From DAIDKA01 sp036489445 (GTDB lineage Bacteria; Pseudomonadota; Gammaproteobacteria; Steroidobacterales; Steroidobacteraceae), in contig DASXFV010000038.1 in the NCBI GenBank assembly GCA_036489445.1, positions 1-64,000 on the forward strand: 64,000 bases of DNA, written 5' to 3'. Under the pieces are notes generated by a model. The model saw only the letters and a list, made by a program, of their open reading frames with translations. It ran no database searches and had not been told where the DNA came from. Below, in pieces: positions 33,660-42,373 of this stretch. A program made the translations under genes and the position numbers. How positions within the stretch are numbered: position 1 is the first letter of the stretch; every line of letters begins with the position of its first letter.

Positions 33660-34756
33660 GGCATGTCGTCAAGTGTCTGCTGGTGGATGATCTGCCGGAA
33701 AATCTGCTCGCTTTGTCGGAACTCCTGCATCAGGAGGATGTGGAGATTCTCCAGGCCCGGTCCGGGACTGAGGCGCTCGAGATTCTTCTGGTCCATCAGG
33801 TGGCGCTCGCGCTGCTGGATGTGCAGATGCCCGACATGGACGGCTTTGCGCTTGCCGAACTGATGCGCGGCAGCGCACGGACGCGCCACGTCCCGATCAT
33901 TTTCGTCACAGCGAGCGCCCACGACCAGCATCGGATGTTCCAGGGTTACGAATCAGGAGCGGTCGATTTTCTGTATAAACCCATCGAGCCGCAGATCCTG
34001 AGGAACAAGGCCGCGGTGTTCTTTCAGCTCGATCGGCAAAAACGCCAGCTCGATCATGAACTGCACGAACGCACCGAGACGCTGCGTCTGAATGAGTTGT
34101 TTACGGCGCTGCTCGCGCATGATCTTCGCAATCCGCTCAATGCGGTTGTGACCTCCGCGCACCTGATACAGCGGATTGTGGCTGAGCCCGTCGCCAAAGA
34201 TGCCGCCTCCCGCATTCTTTCCAGCGGCACGCGCATGAGCCGGCTGATCGAGGACATGCTGGATCTCGCGCGTGCGCGAGTCGGCGGTGGGATAGCGATC
34301 AAGCGCGAGGACAGTGATCTTGATGCATTGGTCGGCCCGGTTGTGCGCGAGCATCAGGCCGCGTCCCCCGAGCGGCACATCGAGATTGTTTGCAGCGGTG
34401 TGCTGCGGGGTCAATGGGACCCCGAGCGCATGGCGCAGGTCGCCTCCAATCTCATTGGCAATGCCATCAAGCACGGGGACCCGCAGGGGCCGGTCGTGGT
34501 GCATCTTGATGGCACTCGCAGCGACGCCGTCGTGTTCTCGGTTGAGAATGACGGTGCCATTCCCACCGAGCGGCATGCCGGCCTGTTTGATCCCTTCAAG
34601 GACGGACAGCAGCGGGTGGGCCGCAATGAGGGGCTGGGTCTTGGGCTCTACATCGTGCAGCAGATCGTGATGGCGCATGCCGGACGAATCGAGGTCCAGT
34701 CGGAACAAGGCCGACGCACCGTGTTTACGGCGCACCTGCCGCGTAAGTCGGCTTGA
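33656..34756 (+). CDS. Receiver-histidine kinase hybrid (REC-HisKA-HATPase), soluble
   Basis: An N-terminal receiver (Asp55 in LLDVQMPDMDG, Lys108 in YKPIEP) is followed by a short helix, a HisKA domain with His155 in LLAHDLRNPLN, and an HATPase domain (GLGLGLYIV). There are no membrane segments, so the receiver is the input and the kinase the output. It may pass phosphate on from the large hybrid kinase at the head of the operon. No downstream regulator with a DNA-binding domain is encoded here. Confidence 0.9.
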   Translation: MRHVVKCLLVDDLPENLLALSELLHQEDVEILQARSGTEALEILLVHQVALALLDVQMPDMDGFALAELMRGSARTRHVPIIFVTASAHDQHRMFQGYESGAVDFLYKPIEPQILRNKAAVFFQLDRQKRQLDHELHERTETLRLNELFTALLAHDLRNPLNAVVTSAHLIQRIVAEPVAKDAASRILSSGTRMSRLIEDMLDLARARVGGGIAIKREDSDLDALVGPVVREHQAASPERHIEIVCSGVLRGQWDPERMAQVASNLIGNAIKHGDPQGPVVVHLDGTRSDAVVFSVENDGAIPTERHAGLFDPFKDGQQRVGRNEGLGLGLYIVQQIVMAHAGRIEVQSEQGRRTVFTAHLPRKSA

Positions 34757-34963
34757 TTAAGTCATAGGTCCTGTGCCGCAGCATCTGGGGCGCGCAGCAC
34801 GGTGCTTGGGATCCCGTCGGGATGTCGATTTCAGACTGCTGCCGGCGCATTCTGTCCTGCCCCCACGCCGTCCTGAGACGACCGCGTTGACCGCTTGGCG
34901 AGGCATGTGTTACCTCGTGGCGTTGGGGTGAATCCACTCTTGGCCACGGGGACGAAGAAAAAT

Positions 34964-35902
34964 ATGCCCGGTCGCAGGCAGATCTTGAAACAGCTGGCAG
35001 GCGGCATCGCCGCCCAGGCGTTGGCAGGGGTTGTCGGGCCCCAGGCCTTTGCGGGCAGCTCCGGGCCGACCGTGAGCCCGCTCAGTGCCAATGTGGCGCT
35101 GCTCTCCGGTGTCGGCGGCAATGTGGTGGCGTTCAGCACCCCGGACGGATTGCTGGTGATCGACAGCGGCGCGCCCGAGCACTCCAGGGAACTGCTGAAG
35201 ACGCTGACCTCCTTGCCAGGCGGTAAGCGCATCCGCACCGTCTTCAATACCCATTGGCACTGGGACCATACCGGCGGCAATGAGCTGCTGCGTAAGGCTG
35301 GCGCGCAGATCATCGCGCACGAGAACACGCGTCTGTGGCTGGGCACGAAGGTCATCGAGGAGTGGGAAAACCGCACCTACCCGGCGCGATCGGCGCAGGC
35401 ATTGCCGACCAACACGTTCTACTATAAGACCAACCAGCTGACCTTCGGCAACGAACCGCTCGAGTACGGATGGCTGGGTCAGGCTCACACGGACGGCGAT
35501 ATCTACATCTACCTGCGTGGGCAGAATCTGTTGATGGTGGGGGATGTACTGTCCGTGGGTCGCTACCCGGTGCTTGATTACTGCACCGGCGGCTGGATCG
35601 TGGGTATGAGAGATGCGACGCAGAAGCTGCTCGATCTCAGCAACGATCAGACGCGCATCGTTCCGGGGACCGGTCCGGTTCAGAGCCGCGCGGATCTCCA
35701 GGCCGAGCACGATATGCTGTCTGCCATGCAGGACAAAGTATGGGCGCTCATGCGCAAGGGTATGACGGCGAGTGAAATCCTGGCCGCGAAGGCGAGCGCC
35801 GATTTCGATGCGAAATGGGGCGATCCGCAACAGTTCATTACGAGTGCCTACCAGGGTATCTACGGCCATATCGCCGACTTCCTGGGCAAAGGAGTCGTGT
35901 AG
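34964..35902 (+). CDS. Exported MBL-fold metallohydrolase
   Basis: The metallo-beta-lactamase zinc motif HWHWDH is at residues 97-102. The later ligands lie in LGQAHTDGDIYIYL (His) and GDVLSVGRYP (Asp). The N-terminus GRRQILKQLAGG followed by a hydrophobic stretch looks like a Tat-type signal. ATG 34964 is preferred to GTG or upstream starts because it gives exactly this signal; the frame left of it shows no signal-like features. It lies 2 bp before the DUF1592 gene, so is probably co-transcribed. Hydrolase substrate unknown. Confidence 0.82.
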   Translation: MPGRRQILKQLAGGIAAQALAGVVGPQAFAGSSGPTVSPLSANVALLSGVGGNVVAFSTPDGLLVIDSGAPEHSRELLKTLTSLPGGKRIRTVFNTHWHWDHTGGNELLRKAGAQIIAHENTRLWLGTKVIEEWENRTYPARSAQALPTNTFYYKTNQLTFGNEPLEYGWLGQAHTDGDIYIYLRGQNLLMVGDVLSVGRYPVLDYCTGGWIVGMRDATQKLLDLSNDQTRIVPGTGPVQSRADLQAEHDMLSAMQDKVWALMRKGMTASEILAAKASADFDAKWGDPQQFITSAYQGIYGHIADFLGKGVV

Positions 35903-35904
35903 GC

Positions 35905-38316
35905 ATGAGAGCAATCGTGAACCTGATACGTCCCACTCTCACCGCGCTGGCCACCAGCCTGGTTGTGGCAGCGGCAGGCGCCGGCACGGCGCTGGCCGCA
36001 AACACCGCGCCCAACCCGGGCGATGCCGCCGCGCACGAGAAGTGGCAGCTGCTGGGTGAGTATTGCGAGAAATGCCACAACGCGAATGACTGGGCCGGCA
36101 GTGTCGCCTTCGACACGATGCAGCCGCAGGATATTCCCCAGGACGCGAAAATCTGGGAAGAAGCCGTCACCAAGCTGCAGGGTCGCCTCATGCCCCCGCC
36201 GGGACAAAAGCAGCCGCCCCAGGCGCGCATCGACTCGTTCGTCTCCTGGCTGCAGACCAACCTCGATGCCGCGGATGCGGCGCATCCGGATCCGGGCTAT
36301 GTGACTTTGCATCGGCTCAACCGCACCGAGTACGCGCGCTCGGTGCAGGAATTGCTCGGCGTCACGGTGGACGTGGAGTCCTTGTTGCCCAAGGACACGA
36401 TGAGCGATGGCTTCGATGACATCGCGAATGTCCTGAAGGTCTCGCCGACATTTCTGGACCAGTACATTTCGGCGGCCTCGAGCGTGGCGGCACTGGCCAT
36501 GGGCAATCCGCAGGCGCACAAGAGCATTGCGATCCTGCGCGCCTCGCGTGAGAGCCAAACCTCGCATATCGAAGGTCTGCCGCTCGGGACGCACGGCATG
36601 CTGGTGAGTCACGACTTCCCGGCCGATGGTGACTACGAGTTCGACCTGGGTCGTGGTGGCGCTGGCGCGATGCTGCTGATCGACGGCCAACAGGTATACC
36701 AACAAAGCGCCGCTGCGCCGGGGGCCGGCCCCGGTGGCCCTGGGGGCCGGGATCCGCGCAGGCGCCCGCCACTGCCACGACTGCATGTGACCGCGGGGCC
36801 GCACGAGATTGCGGTCGCCTTCGTGGCGCATGAGCAGCCCGAATCCGACGACTGGCTGCAGCCGCTGGATCCGGCCGGCGGCGGGTTTGGCGGCTTTGGA
36901 GGGCGTGCCACGGGCCTGCAGATTACGGGCCCGTTCGACCCTACCGGTGTCAGCGATACCCCCAGTCGCCACAAGATCTTCGTTTGTCACCCGGCCGATG
37001 AGAGCGCGGAGCTGCCCTGCGCCCGGCAGATCATCGCGAACCTGGAGCGGGTCGCGTACCGGCGCCCGGTGACCGACGCGGATCTCGCCCCACCCCTGCG
37101 TTTCTTCCAGGAGGGCCGTCAGGGCGCAAGCTTTGATGCGGGCATAGAGAACGCGCTGGTGGCGATACTATCCAGCCCGAAGTTCCTCTACCGGGTGGAG
37201 CGCGTGCCGCGCAACGTGCAGCCGGGCGAGAGCTTCCGCATCAGCGACCTCGAATTGGCCTCGCGCCTGTCCTTCTTCCTGTGGAGCGAGGGACCGGACG
37301 AAAAGCTGCTGGATCTGGCCATCGCGAATCAGCTGCATGAACCGCAGGTCCTCTCGGAGCAGGTCAAGCGCATGCTGGCCGACCCGCGTGCCAACTCCCT
37401 GGTCACGAATTTTGCATTCCAGTGGCTGAAAGTCGATGACATGGATCGCATCAACCCGGACCAGGCCACGTATCCAGCCTTCGATGAGGATCTGCGCCAT
37501 GCCTTCAAGACGGAGATGGAGCTGTTCCTGGGCAGCGTGCTGCTGCAGGACCATGATGTGCTCGATCTGCTCACCGCCAACTACACCTTCGTCAATGGCC
37601 GGTTGGCGCTGCATTACGGCGTACCCAATGTGCTGGGCAGCGACTTCCGCAAGGTGACGCTGACCGATTCGCGGCGCTGGGGACTGTTGGGCAAGGGCGC
37701 GATTCTCATGGGTACCTCCTACGCCAACCGCACCGCGCCGGTATTGCGCGGCGCCTGGGTGCTCGAGTCGGTTGAAGGGACGCCGCCGCATGCGCCGCCC
37801 CCCGCCATCCCGGCCCTGGTGGAGAATATTCCGGGCGCCAGGCCCCTCACGGTGCGTGAGCGCATGGAGCGGCACCGCTCGCAGCCTTCCTGCAATGCCT
37901 GTCACGGCATCATGGATCCGATGGGACTGTCGCTGGAGAACTTCGACGCGGTGGGCCAGTGGCGCACCAAGGACTATGACACCGGCACGCCCATCGATGC
38001 CTCGGGAAAGATGGCGGACGGCACGCCCGTGGACGGTCCGGATGACCTGCGCAAGAGGCTGATGGCGCGCCCGGACCAGTTCGTGCAGACCTTGACGCGC
38101 AATCTGATGGCCTATGCATTGGGCCGCACGCTGGACTATCACGACATGCCGACGGTGCGCAGGATCGTGCGCGCGGCGGCGGCCGATCACGATCGCTTCT
38201 CAGCCATCCTGCTCGGCATCGTCGCAAGCCCCGCATTCCAGATGAAGGAAATGCCCGCGCCCCAGAGTGCGGGCCAGCCGGATGTGAAAGTGACGCAGGT
38301 GTCGGTACCGCACTGA
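35905..38316 (+). CDS. Exported DUF1592/DUF1588/DUF1585-type protein with cytochrome-c-like motifs
   Basis: An 803-residue secreted protein: Sec signal peptide ending ALA-A, an N-terminal haem c motif CEKCH (Cys54, Cys57, His58) and a DUF1587-like segment (LHRLNRTEYARSVQELLGV). The long DUF1592/DUF1588 core (RLSFFLWSEGPDEKLLDLA, NRTAPVLRGAWVLE) leads to a second CxxCH (CNACHG, Cys663-His667) in the DUF1588 region and a DUF1585 tail. Proteins of this architecture are common in Planctomycetes and Acidobacteria and always travel with a DUF1552 partner, as here. The function is not known; periplasmic redox or binding activity is inference. Confidence 0.85.
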   Translation: MRAIVNLIRPTLTALATSLVVAAAGAGTALAANTAPNPGDAAAHEKWQLLGEYCEKCHNANDWAGSVAFDTMQPQDIPQDAKIWEEAVTKLQGRLMPPPGQKQPPQARIDSFVSWLQTNLDAADAAHPDPGYVTLHRLNRTEYARSVQELLGVTVDVESLLPKDTMSDGFDDIANVLKVSPTFLDQYISAASSVAALAMGNPQAHKSIAILRASRESQTSHIEGLPLGTHGMLVSHDFPADGDYEFDLGRGGAGAMLLIDGQQVYQQSAAAPGAGPGGPGGRDPRRRPPLPRLHVTAGPHEIAVAFVAHEQPESDDWLQPLDPAGGGFGGFGGRATGLQITGPFDPTGVSDTPSRHKIFVCHPADESAELPCARQIIANLERVAYRRPVTDADLAPPLRFFQEGRQGASFDAGIENALVAILSSPKFLYRVERVPRNVQPGESFRISDLELASRLSFFLWSEGPDEKLLDLAIANQLHEPQVLSEQVKRMLADPRANSLVTNFAFQWLKVDDMDRINPDQATYPAFDEDLRHAFKTEMELFLGSVLLQDHDVLDLLTANYTFVNGRLALHYGVPNVLGSDFRKVTLTDSRRWGLLGKGAILMGTSYANRTAPVLRGAWVLESVEGTPPHAPPPAIPALVENIPGARPLTVRERMERHRSQPSCNACHGIMDPMGLSLENFDAVGQWRTKDYDTGTPIDASGKMADGTPVDGPDDLRKRLMARPDQFVQTLTRNLMAYALGRTLDYHDMPTVRRIVRAAAADHDRFSAILLGIVASPAFQMKEMPAPQSAGQPDVKVTQVSVPH

Positions 38317-38335
38317 TGCGTCGGAGGATTTGCCA

Positions 38336-39658
38336 ATGATATTTATCACGAAAAAGCATCTGTCACGCCGCACCGTCCTGCGCGGCGTCGGTGCCGTCGT
38401 CGCGCTGCCCCTGCTGGATGCGATGATCCCGGCAAGCGTCGCCTTAGGCCAGACCGCGGCGGTGCCGAAGATGAAAATGGCGTTCATCTACTTCCCGCAC
38501 GGCGCGATCATGGACAAGTGGACGCCGAGCGGCGTCGGTCGCGACTTCAAGCTCTCGCCCATCCTGGAGGCGCTGGGGCCGTACCAGAAGGAGCTGGTGG
38601 TGGTGAGCAATCTGGGCAACAGGCCGGCCGAGAGCGCCGCCGTGCACGCCATCGTGCCGGGCACCTGGCTGTCGTGCGTGCACCCGAAGGAGAGCCAGGA
38701 TCCGATCGGCGGGGTCACCGTGGATCAGATGGCGGCGCAGCACCTGGGCCAGGACACGCCGCTCCCGTCCCTGGAAGTCGCCACCGAGCAGGATGGCGGC
38801 GGTGGCGTGTGCGATCGCGCCTACGGCTGCAGTTTCTCGGGAACGATTTCCTTCCGTACGCCCACCACGCCACTGCCGATGGAGTACAACCCGCGCAACC
38901 TCTTCCAACGGCTCTTTGGCCGCGGCGATACGCTGGCCGAACGTACCGCGCTGGGCAAGCGCTATGATAGCGTGCTGGACATGGTGGCCGCGGATGCGCA
39001 GTCCATGCGCGCGGATCTGGGGCCCGCCGATAAGGTGGTCCTGAGCGACTATCTGGACAGCGTGCGCGAGGTCGAGCGGCGCGTGCAGAAGATGGAGAGC
39101 CAGGACCTGTCGCATCTGAAGCTGCCGCCGGTACCGCTGGGCATTCCGGAGCAGTTTCCTGAACAGCAGGCGCTGATGTTCGACATGATCGCGCTCGCGT
39201 TCCAGGCGAACCTGACGCACATCGCGACCATGACGATGGCGCACGAAGTCAGCAGCATGACCTACCCGTTCATCGGCGTACCGGATGCGTTCCATCCGAT
39301 CTCGCACCACCAGGGCGATCCGACGAAGATCGAGAAACTGATCAAGATCCAGACCTATCACACGACCAAGCTCGCCGCGTTCCTGAAGCGCCTCGCGGAC
39401 ACGCCCGATGGCGATGGCTCGCTGTACGACCATGCGATGATTCTGTACGGCAGCAACATGAGCAACAGCAATGCCCATGATCAGTATCCACTCCCCACGG
39501 CGCTGGTCGGCGGGGCCTGCGGCAAGATCAAGGGCGGTCAGCACCTGCGCTACCCGGAGCACACGCCGCTCGCCAACGTACTGCTCACCATGTTGCGCCG
39601 GGCTGGCATTCAACAGGACAAGGTCGGCGACAGCACCGGCGAAATCGCGGAGATCTGA
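38336..39658 (+). CDS. Tat-exported DUF1552 protein
   Basis: The N-terminus SRRTVLRGVGAVVALPLL is a Tat twin-arginine signal. The mature part carries the DUF1552 landmarks: FIYFPHGAIMDKWTP near the start, a His-rich centre (PISHHQGDP) and LYGSNMSNSNAHDQYPLP. It resembles sulfatase/phosphatase-like folds in placement of metal-ligand-type residues, but no reaction is established. ATG 38336 is fixed by GGAGG nine bases upstream. It is always partnered with DUF1592 proteins; here it is 19 bp downstream of one. Confidence 0.85.
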   Translation: MIFITKKHLSRRTVLRGVGAVVALPLLDAMIPASVALGQTAAVPKMKMAFIYFPHGAIMDKWTPSGVGRDFKLSPILEALGPYQKELVVVSNLGNRPAESAAVHAIVPGTWLSCVHPKESQDPIGGVTVDQMAAQHLGQDTPLPSLEVATEQDGGGGVCDRAYGCSFSGTISFRTPTTPLPMEYNPRNLFQRLFGRGDTLAERTALGKRYDSVLDMVAADAQSMRADLGPADKVVLSDYLDSVREVERRVQKMESQDLSHLKLPPVPLGIPEQFPEQQALMFDMIALAFQANLTHIATMTMAHEVSSMTYPFIGVPDAFHPISHHQGDPTKIEKLIKIQTYHTTKLAAFLKRLADTPDGDGSLYDHAMILYGSNMSNSNAHDQYPLPTALVGGACGKIKGGQHLRYPEHTPLANVLLTMLRRAGIQQDKVGDSTGEIAEI

Positions 39659-39661
39659 CCC

Positions 39662-41194
39662 ATGAAATCCTGGCTTGGCCTGGTACTACTCGCCGTCGCG
39701 GGCTCCGCACTGGCCGCGATCGGCACCCCATCGCTGGTGGACCTGGCGGAGGCGGGCGGCCACACCCAGGCAGCGCTGGCACTCATCGACCAGGGTGCCG
39801 ATGTGAACAGTCCCGCAGATGACGGTTCAACCGCGCTGCTGTGGGCCGCGCATCGCGACGACCGCGTGCTCGTCGAGCGCCTGCTCAAGGCGCGCGCGGA
39901 TGTCAAGGCCGCCAACAAATACGGCGCGACGCCCATGTCGGAGGCGGCGGCGTACGGGGATCCGGCGGTAATCGAACTGCTGCTCAAAGCCGGGGCAGAC
40001 CCGGATTCGGCCAATGCGGACGGTCAGACGGCGCTGATGGTCGTGGCCCATACCAGCAATGTGCAGGCCGCGGAACTGTTGCTGCGGCATGGCGCGCATG
40101 TGGATGCGACCGAAAAGCTGCGGGGCCAGACGGCATTGCATTTCGCGGCCGCGGAGAGCCAGCCGGCGATGGTGCAGGAGCTGTTGCATCATCGCGCCGA
40201 TCCGAACGCGCGTTCGAGGATCGAGCATGATCTGCGCCAGGTGAGCGCCGAGCCGCGCATTCAGTGGCGAGCGCCCGGCGGCCTCACCCCCCTCCTGTAT
40301 GCGGCGCGCCAGGGCTGTATGGAATGCGTGCAGGCGCTGATCAAGGCCAAGGCGGATCCGAACCTGAACGATCCGGACGGCATCTCGCCGCTCCTGATCG
40401 CGACTGAAAATTTCCACTTCGACGTGGCGGTTTACCTCATGAAGGCGGGCGCCGACCCCAATCATTGGGACTGGTGGGGCCGTACGCCGCTGTATGCGGC
40501 CGTTGATCTGAACACCTTGCCCTATGGTGGCAGGTCCGACCGACCGTCACTGGACACGACCACCAGCCTGAAGATGATCGAGCTGCTGCTCAATGCCGGT
40601 GTGAACCCGAATGCGCAGCTGAAGCTGTTCCCGCCGTTCCGTCAGATCGGCGCCGATCGCGGCGCAGACCTGTTGTTGACGGTTGGCACGACGCCGCTGC
40701 TGCGGGCCGCCAAGGCGGGTGATACGGAGGCGATGAAGCTGCTGCTGGCACATGGCGCAAAGGCCGATCTGGCCAACAGCCTGGGTGTCACACCGCTTAT
40801 GGCGGCGGCCGGGCTGCGCTCGAATGAAATCGACACGCGTGGCAAGTACGTCACCGAGAAGGAGGCCATTGCCGCTATCGATCTGCTGGTTGCAGCGGGA
40901 GCGGATGTCAACGTCATCGATGACCGCGGGCAGTCGGCCCTGTACGGGGCCGCCTATTGGGGATGGAACGATGTGATCAAGTGCCTGACGGGTCATGGCG
41001 CTGATCTGAGCATCAAGGACGCGCGCGGCCATAGCGCGGTGGACATGGCGATGGGCCGGGCCGAGGGCCACGGCCGCGGCGGCTCGGGCAGGGTCGTTCA
41101 CGAGGATAGTGCCCAGCTGTTGCAGCAGCTGAGTGCAAACGGTGCCAAGACGGCGAATATGCCGCCCGTGAGGCCAGCGAACCAATTGCTTTGA
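39662..41194 (+). CDS. Exported ankyrin-repeat protein
   Basis: A signal peptide (MKSWLGLVLLAVAGSALA-A) is followed by roughly nine to ten ankyrin repeats across residues 25-490, easily seen as G-x-TAL/TPL at repeat starts and LLL-x-x-GAD at their ends (for example TALLWAAHRDD, LLLKAGADPDSANADGQTAL). It is thus a periplasmic or surface protein-binding scaffold. It begins 3 bp after the DUF1552 stop, so is coupled to it. It probably binds one of the two partner proteins, which is inference. Confidence 0.9.
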   Translation: MKSWLGLVLLAVAGSALAAIGTPSLVDLAEAGGHTQAALALIDQGADVNSPADDGSTALLWAAHRDDRVLVERLLKARADVKAANKYGATPMSEAAAYGDPAVIELLLKAGADPDSANADGQTALMVVAHTSNVQAAELLLRHGAHVDATEKLRGQTALHFAAAESQPAMVQELLHHRADPNARSRIEHDLRQVSAEPRIQWRAPGGLTPLLYAARQGCMECVQALIKAKADPNLNDPDGISPLLIATENFHFDVAVYLMKAGADPNHWDWWGRTPLYAAVDLNTLPYGGRSDRPSLDTTTSLKMIELLLNAGVNPNAQLKLFPPFRQIGADRGADLLLTVGTTPLLRAAKAGDTEAMKLLLAHGAKADLANSLGVTPLMAAAGLRSNEIDTRGKYVTEKEAIAAIDLLVAAGADVNVIDDRGQSALYGAAYWGWNDVIKCLTGHGADLSIKDARGHSAVDMAMGRAEGHGRGGSGRVVHEDSAQLLQQLSANGAKTANMPPVRPANQLL

Positions 41195-41224
41195 GCGCTG
41201 ACAAAACTCATCCATATTATCGGG

Positions 41225-41491
41225 CATCTGCACAGCGAGGACAGCACCGGTTCGCAAAGCGCCGAGCACCCTTTACCACACAAACAGGTAACCCAGGCCC
41301 ACCAGGGCAGTCAGGCGACCCAGGTACGTCTGGTCCGCTGTGCCGACCGCCCGCCGATAGCGCCACAGCATCGGCACCACCGATGGCAGCATCATCACCA
41401 CCGTCATCGCCATCCATATGCCCAGGAACACTGACGCAGCGCCGGGCCAGGATTGTCCGGGCATTCGCATCCACATCGACACTGCGCCCAC
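41225..41491 (-). pseudogene. DUF2182 membrane-protein remnant
   Basis: Residues read from 41491 leftwards (WMRMPGQSWPG, then a helix MAMTVVMMLPSVVPMLWRY, then LTALVGLGYLFVW) match the middle of DUF2182 predicted metal-binding membrane proteins. A TAA at 41273-41275 interrupts the frame. Beyond it a weak continuation (VLGALRTGAVLAVQM) resembles the family's next helix before homology fades. The N-terminal helices are also missing, the remnant starting 8 bp from the DUF899 stop. Intact DUF2182 genes often neighbour DUF899 genes, so this looks like decay in place. A functional 72-residue protein is less likely. Confidence 0.6.
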
Positions 41492-41499
41492 GACTTGAC

Positions 41500-42282
41500 T
41501 CAGTGCCCGGCGTACTCATCGTGCCGGCGCCACCAGATGCCGGTCTCATTGCGTCCCTTGGGGGCACGGTCGAGCCATTGGTACATGCCCCAGAGGCCGT
41601 CCAGTCCGCGCCCGAAGGTCGAATAGGTGTGGTAGAGGACACCGTCCTCGACTGCGAACGCGCTCATGCCGGGTCTTTCGCGCGTGTAGGTGGCGACGTC
41701 GGTTCCGGTCATCGCGGCATTTTCGCCGACGGGCCCCTCGCCACGTTTCGTCAACGCATCGCCGATGCCCGCGACTTGCCATCCCGGCTCGCGCCGGTAG
41801 TTGTAGTCGATGCCCCGCCGTTGCTGTTCCTCGGTGAATGAGACATTGAAATCGGCGTTGAAATTCCCCCCATGCGCGGACGCCCAGGGAAACTCCCACC
41901 GCATTCGCCGCCGGTACGTCTGCAGCTTCGCCAGCGGCGCCCGCGATACCGCCGCAAAGGCGACATCGTGGTTTTGCAGGTGAACTGCAATGCCGTTGAA
42001 GCCGTCCGCGATGGCTGAACAGGAAGGACATCCCGCCGCATAGTCGGGCCCGAACATGAAGTGATAGATGATGAGTTGCGAGCGGCCGCCAAAGAGGTCT
42101 GCGAGGGACGCGCTGCCCTGCTCGGTTTCAAACCGGTATTCCTTATCGAGCCGCACCCACGGCAGCTCCTGGCGCTGTTGCGCCACTTCGTCGCCGCGTC
42201 GCGTCAGTTCCTTCTCCGCCTCGAGCAACGCCAGCCGCTGCGCAAGCCAATCCTTACGGATTCCGATCCGGTGTTTGATCAT
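41500..42282 (-). CDS. DUF899 thioredoxin-like protein
   Basis: A 260-residue protein of the DUF899 family. The helical N-terminus RKDWLAQRLALLEAEKELTRRGDE is followed by the thioredoxin-like strand LIIYHFMFGPDYAAGCPSCSAI, whose CPSC pair stands at the redox position. The signature C-terminus YHTYSTFGRGLDGLWGMYQWLD closes it. Members are usually annotated as dithiol-disulfide oxidoreductases; activity is not well established. It probably belongs with the decayed DUF2182 gene to its left. The ATG at 42282 is the family start. Confidence 0.85.
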   Translation of the reverse strand: MIKHRIGIRKDWLAQRLALLEAEKELTRRGDEVAQQRQELPWVRLDKEYRFETEQGSASLADLFGGRSQLIIYHFMFGPDYAAGCPSCSAIADGFNGIAVHLQNHDVAFAAVSRAPLAKLQTYRRRMRWEFPWASAHGGNFNADFNVSFTEEQQRRGIDYNYRREPGWQVAGIGDALTKRGEGPVGENAAMTGTDVATYTRERPGMSAFAVEDGVLYHTYSTFGRGLDGLWGMYQWLDRAPKGRNETGIWWRRHDEYAGH

Positions 42283-42373
42283 TGCAATGCTCCTGCCTTG
42301 GCTGTGGTTCGTTGTGGGATAATCTAAGCGCCGGGAATCGCACGATGGGAGTGACAAGTTTGGCGGGATTGCG

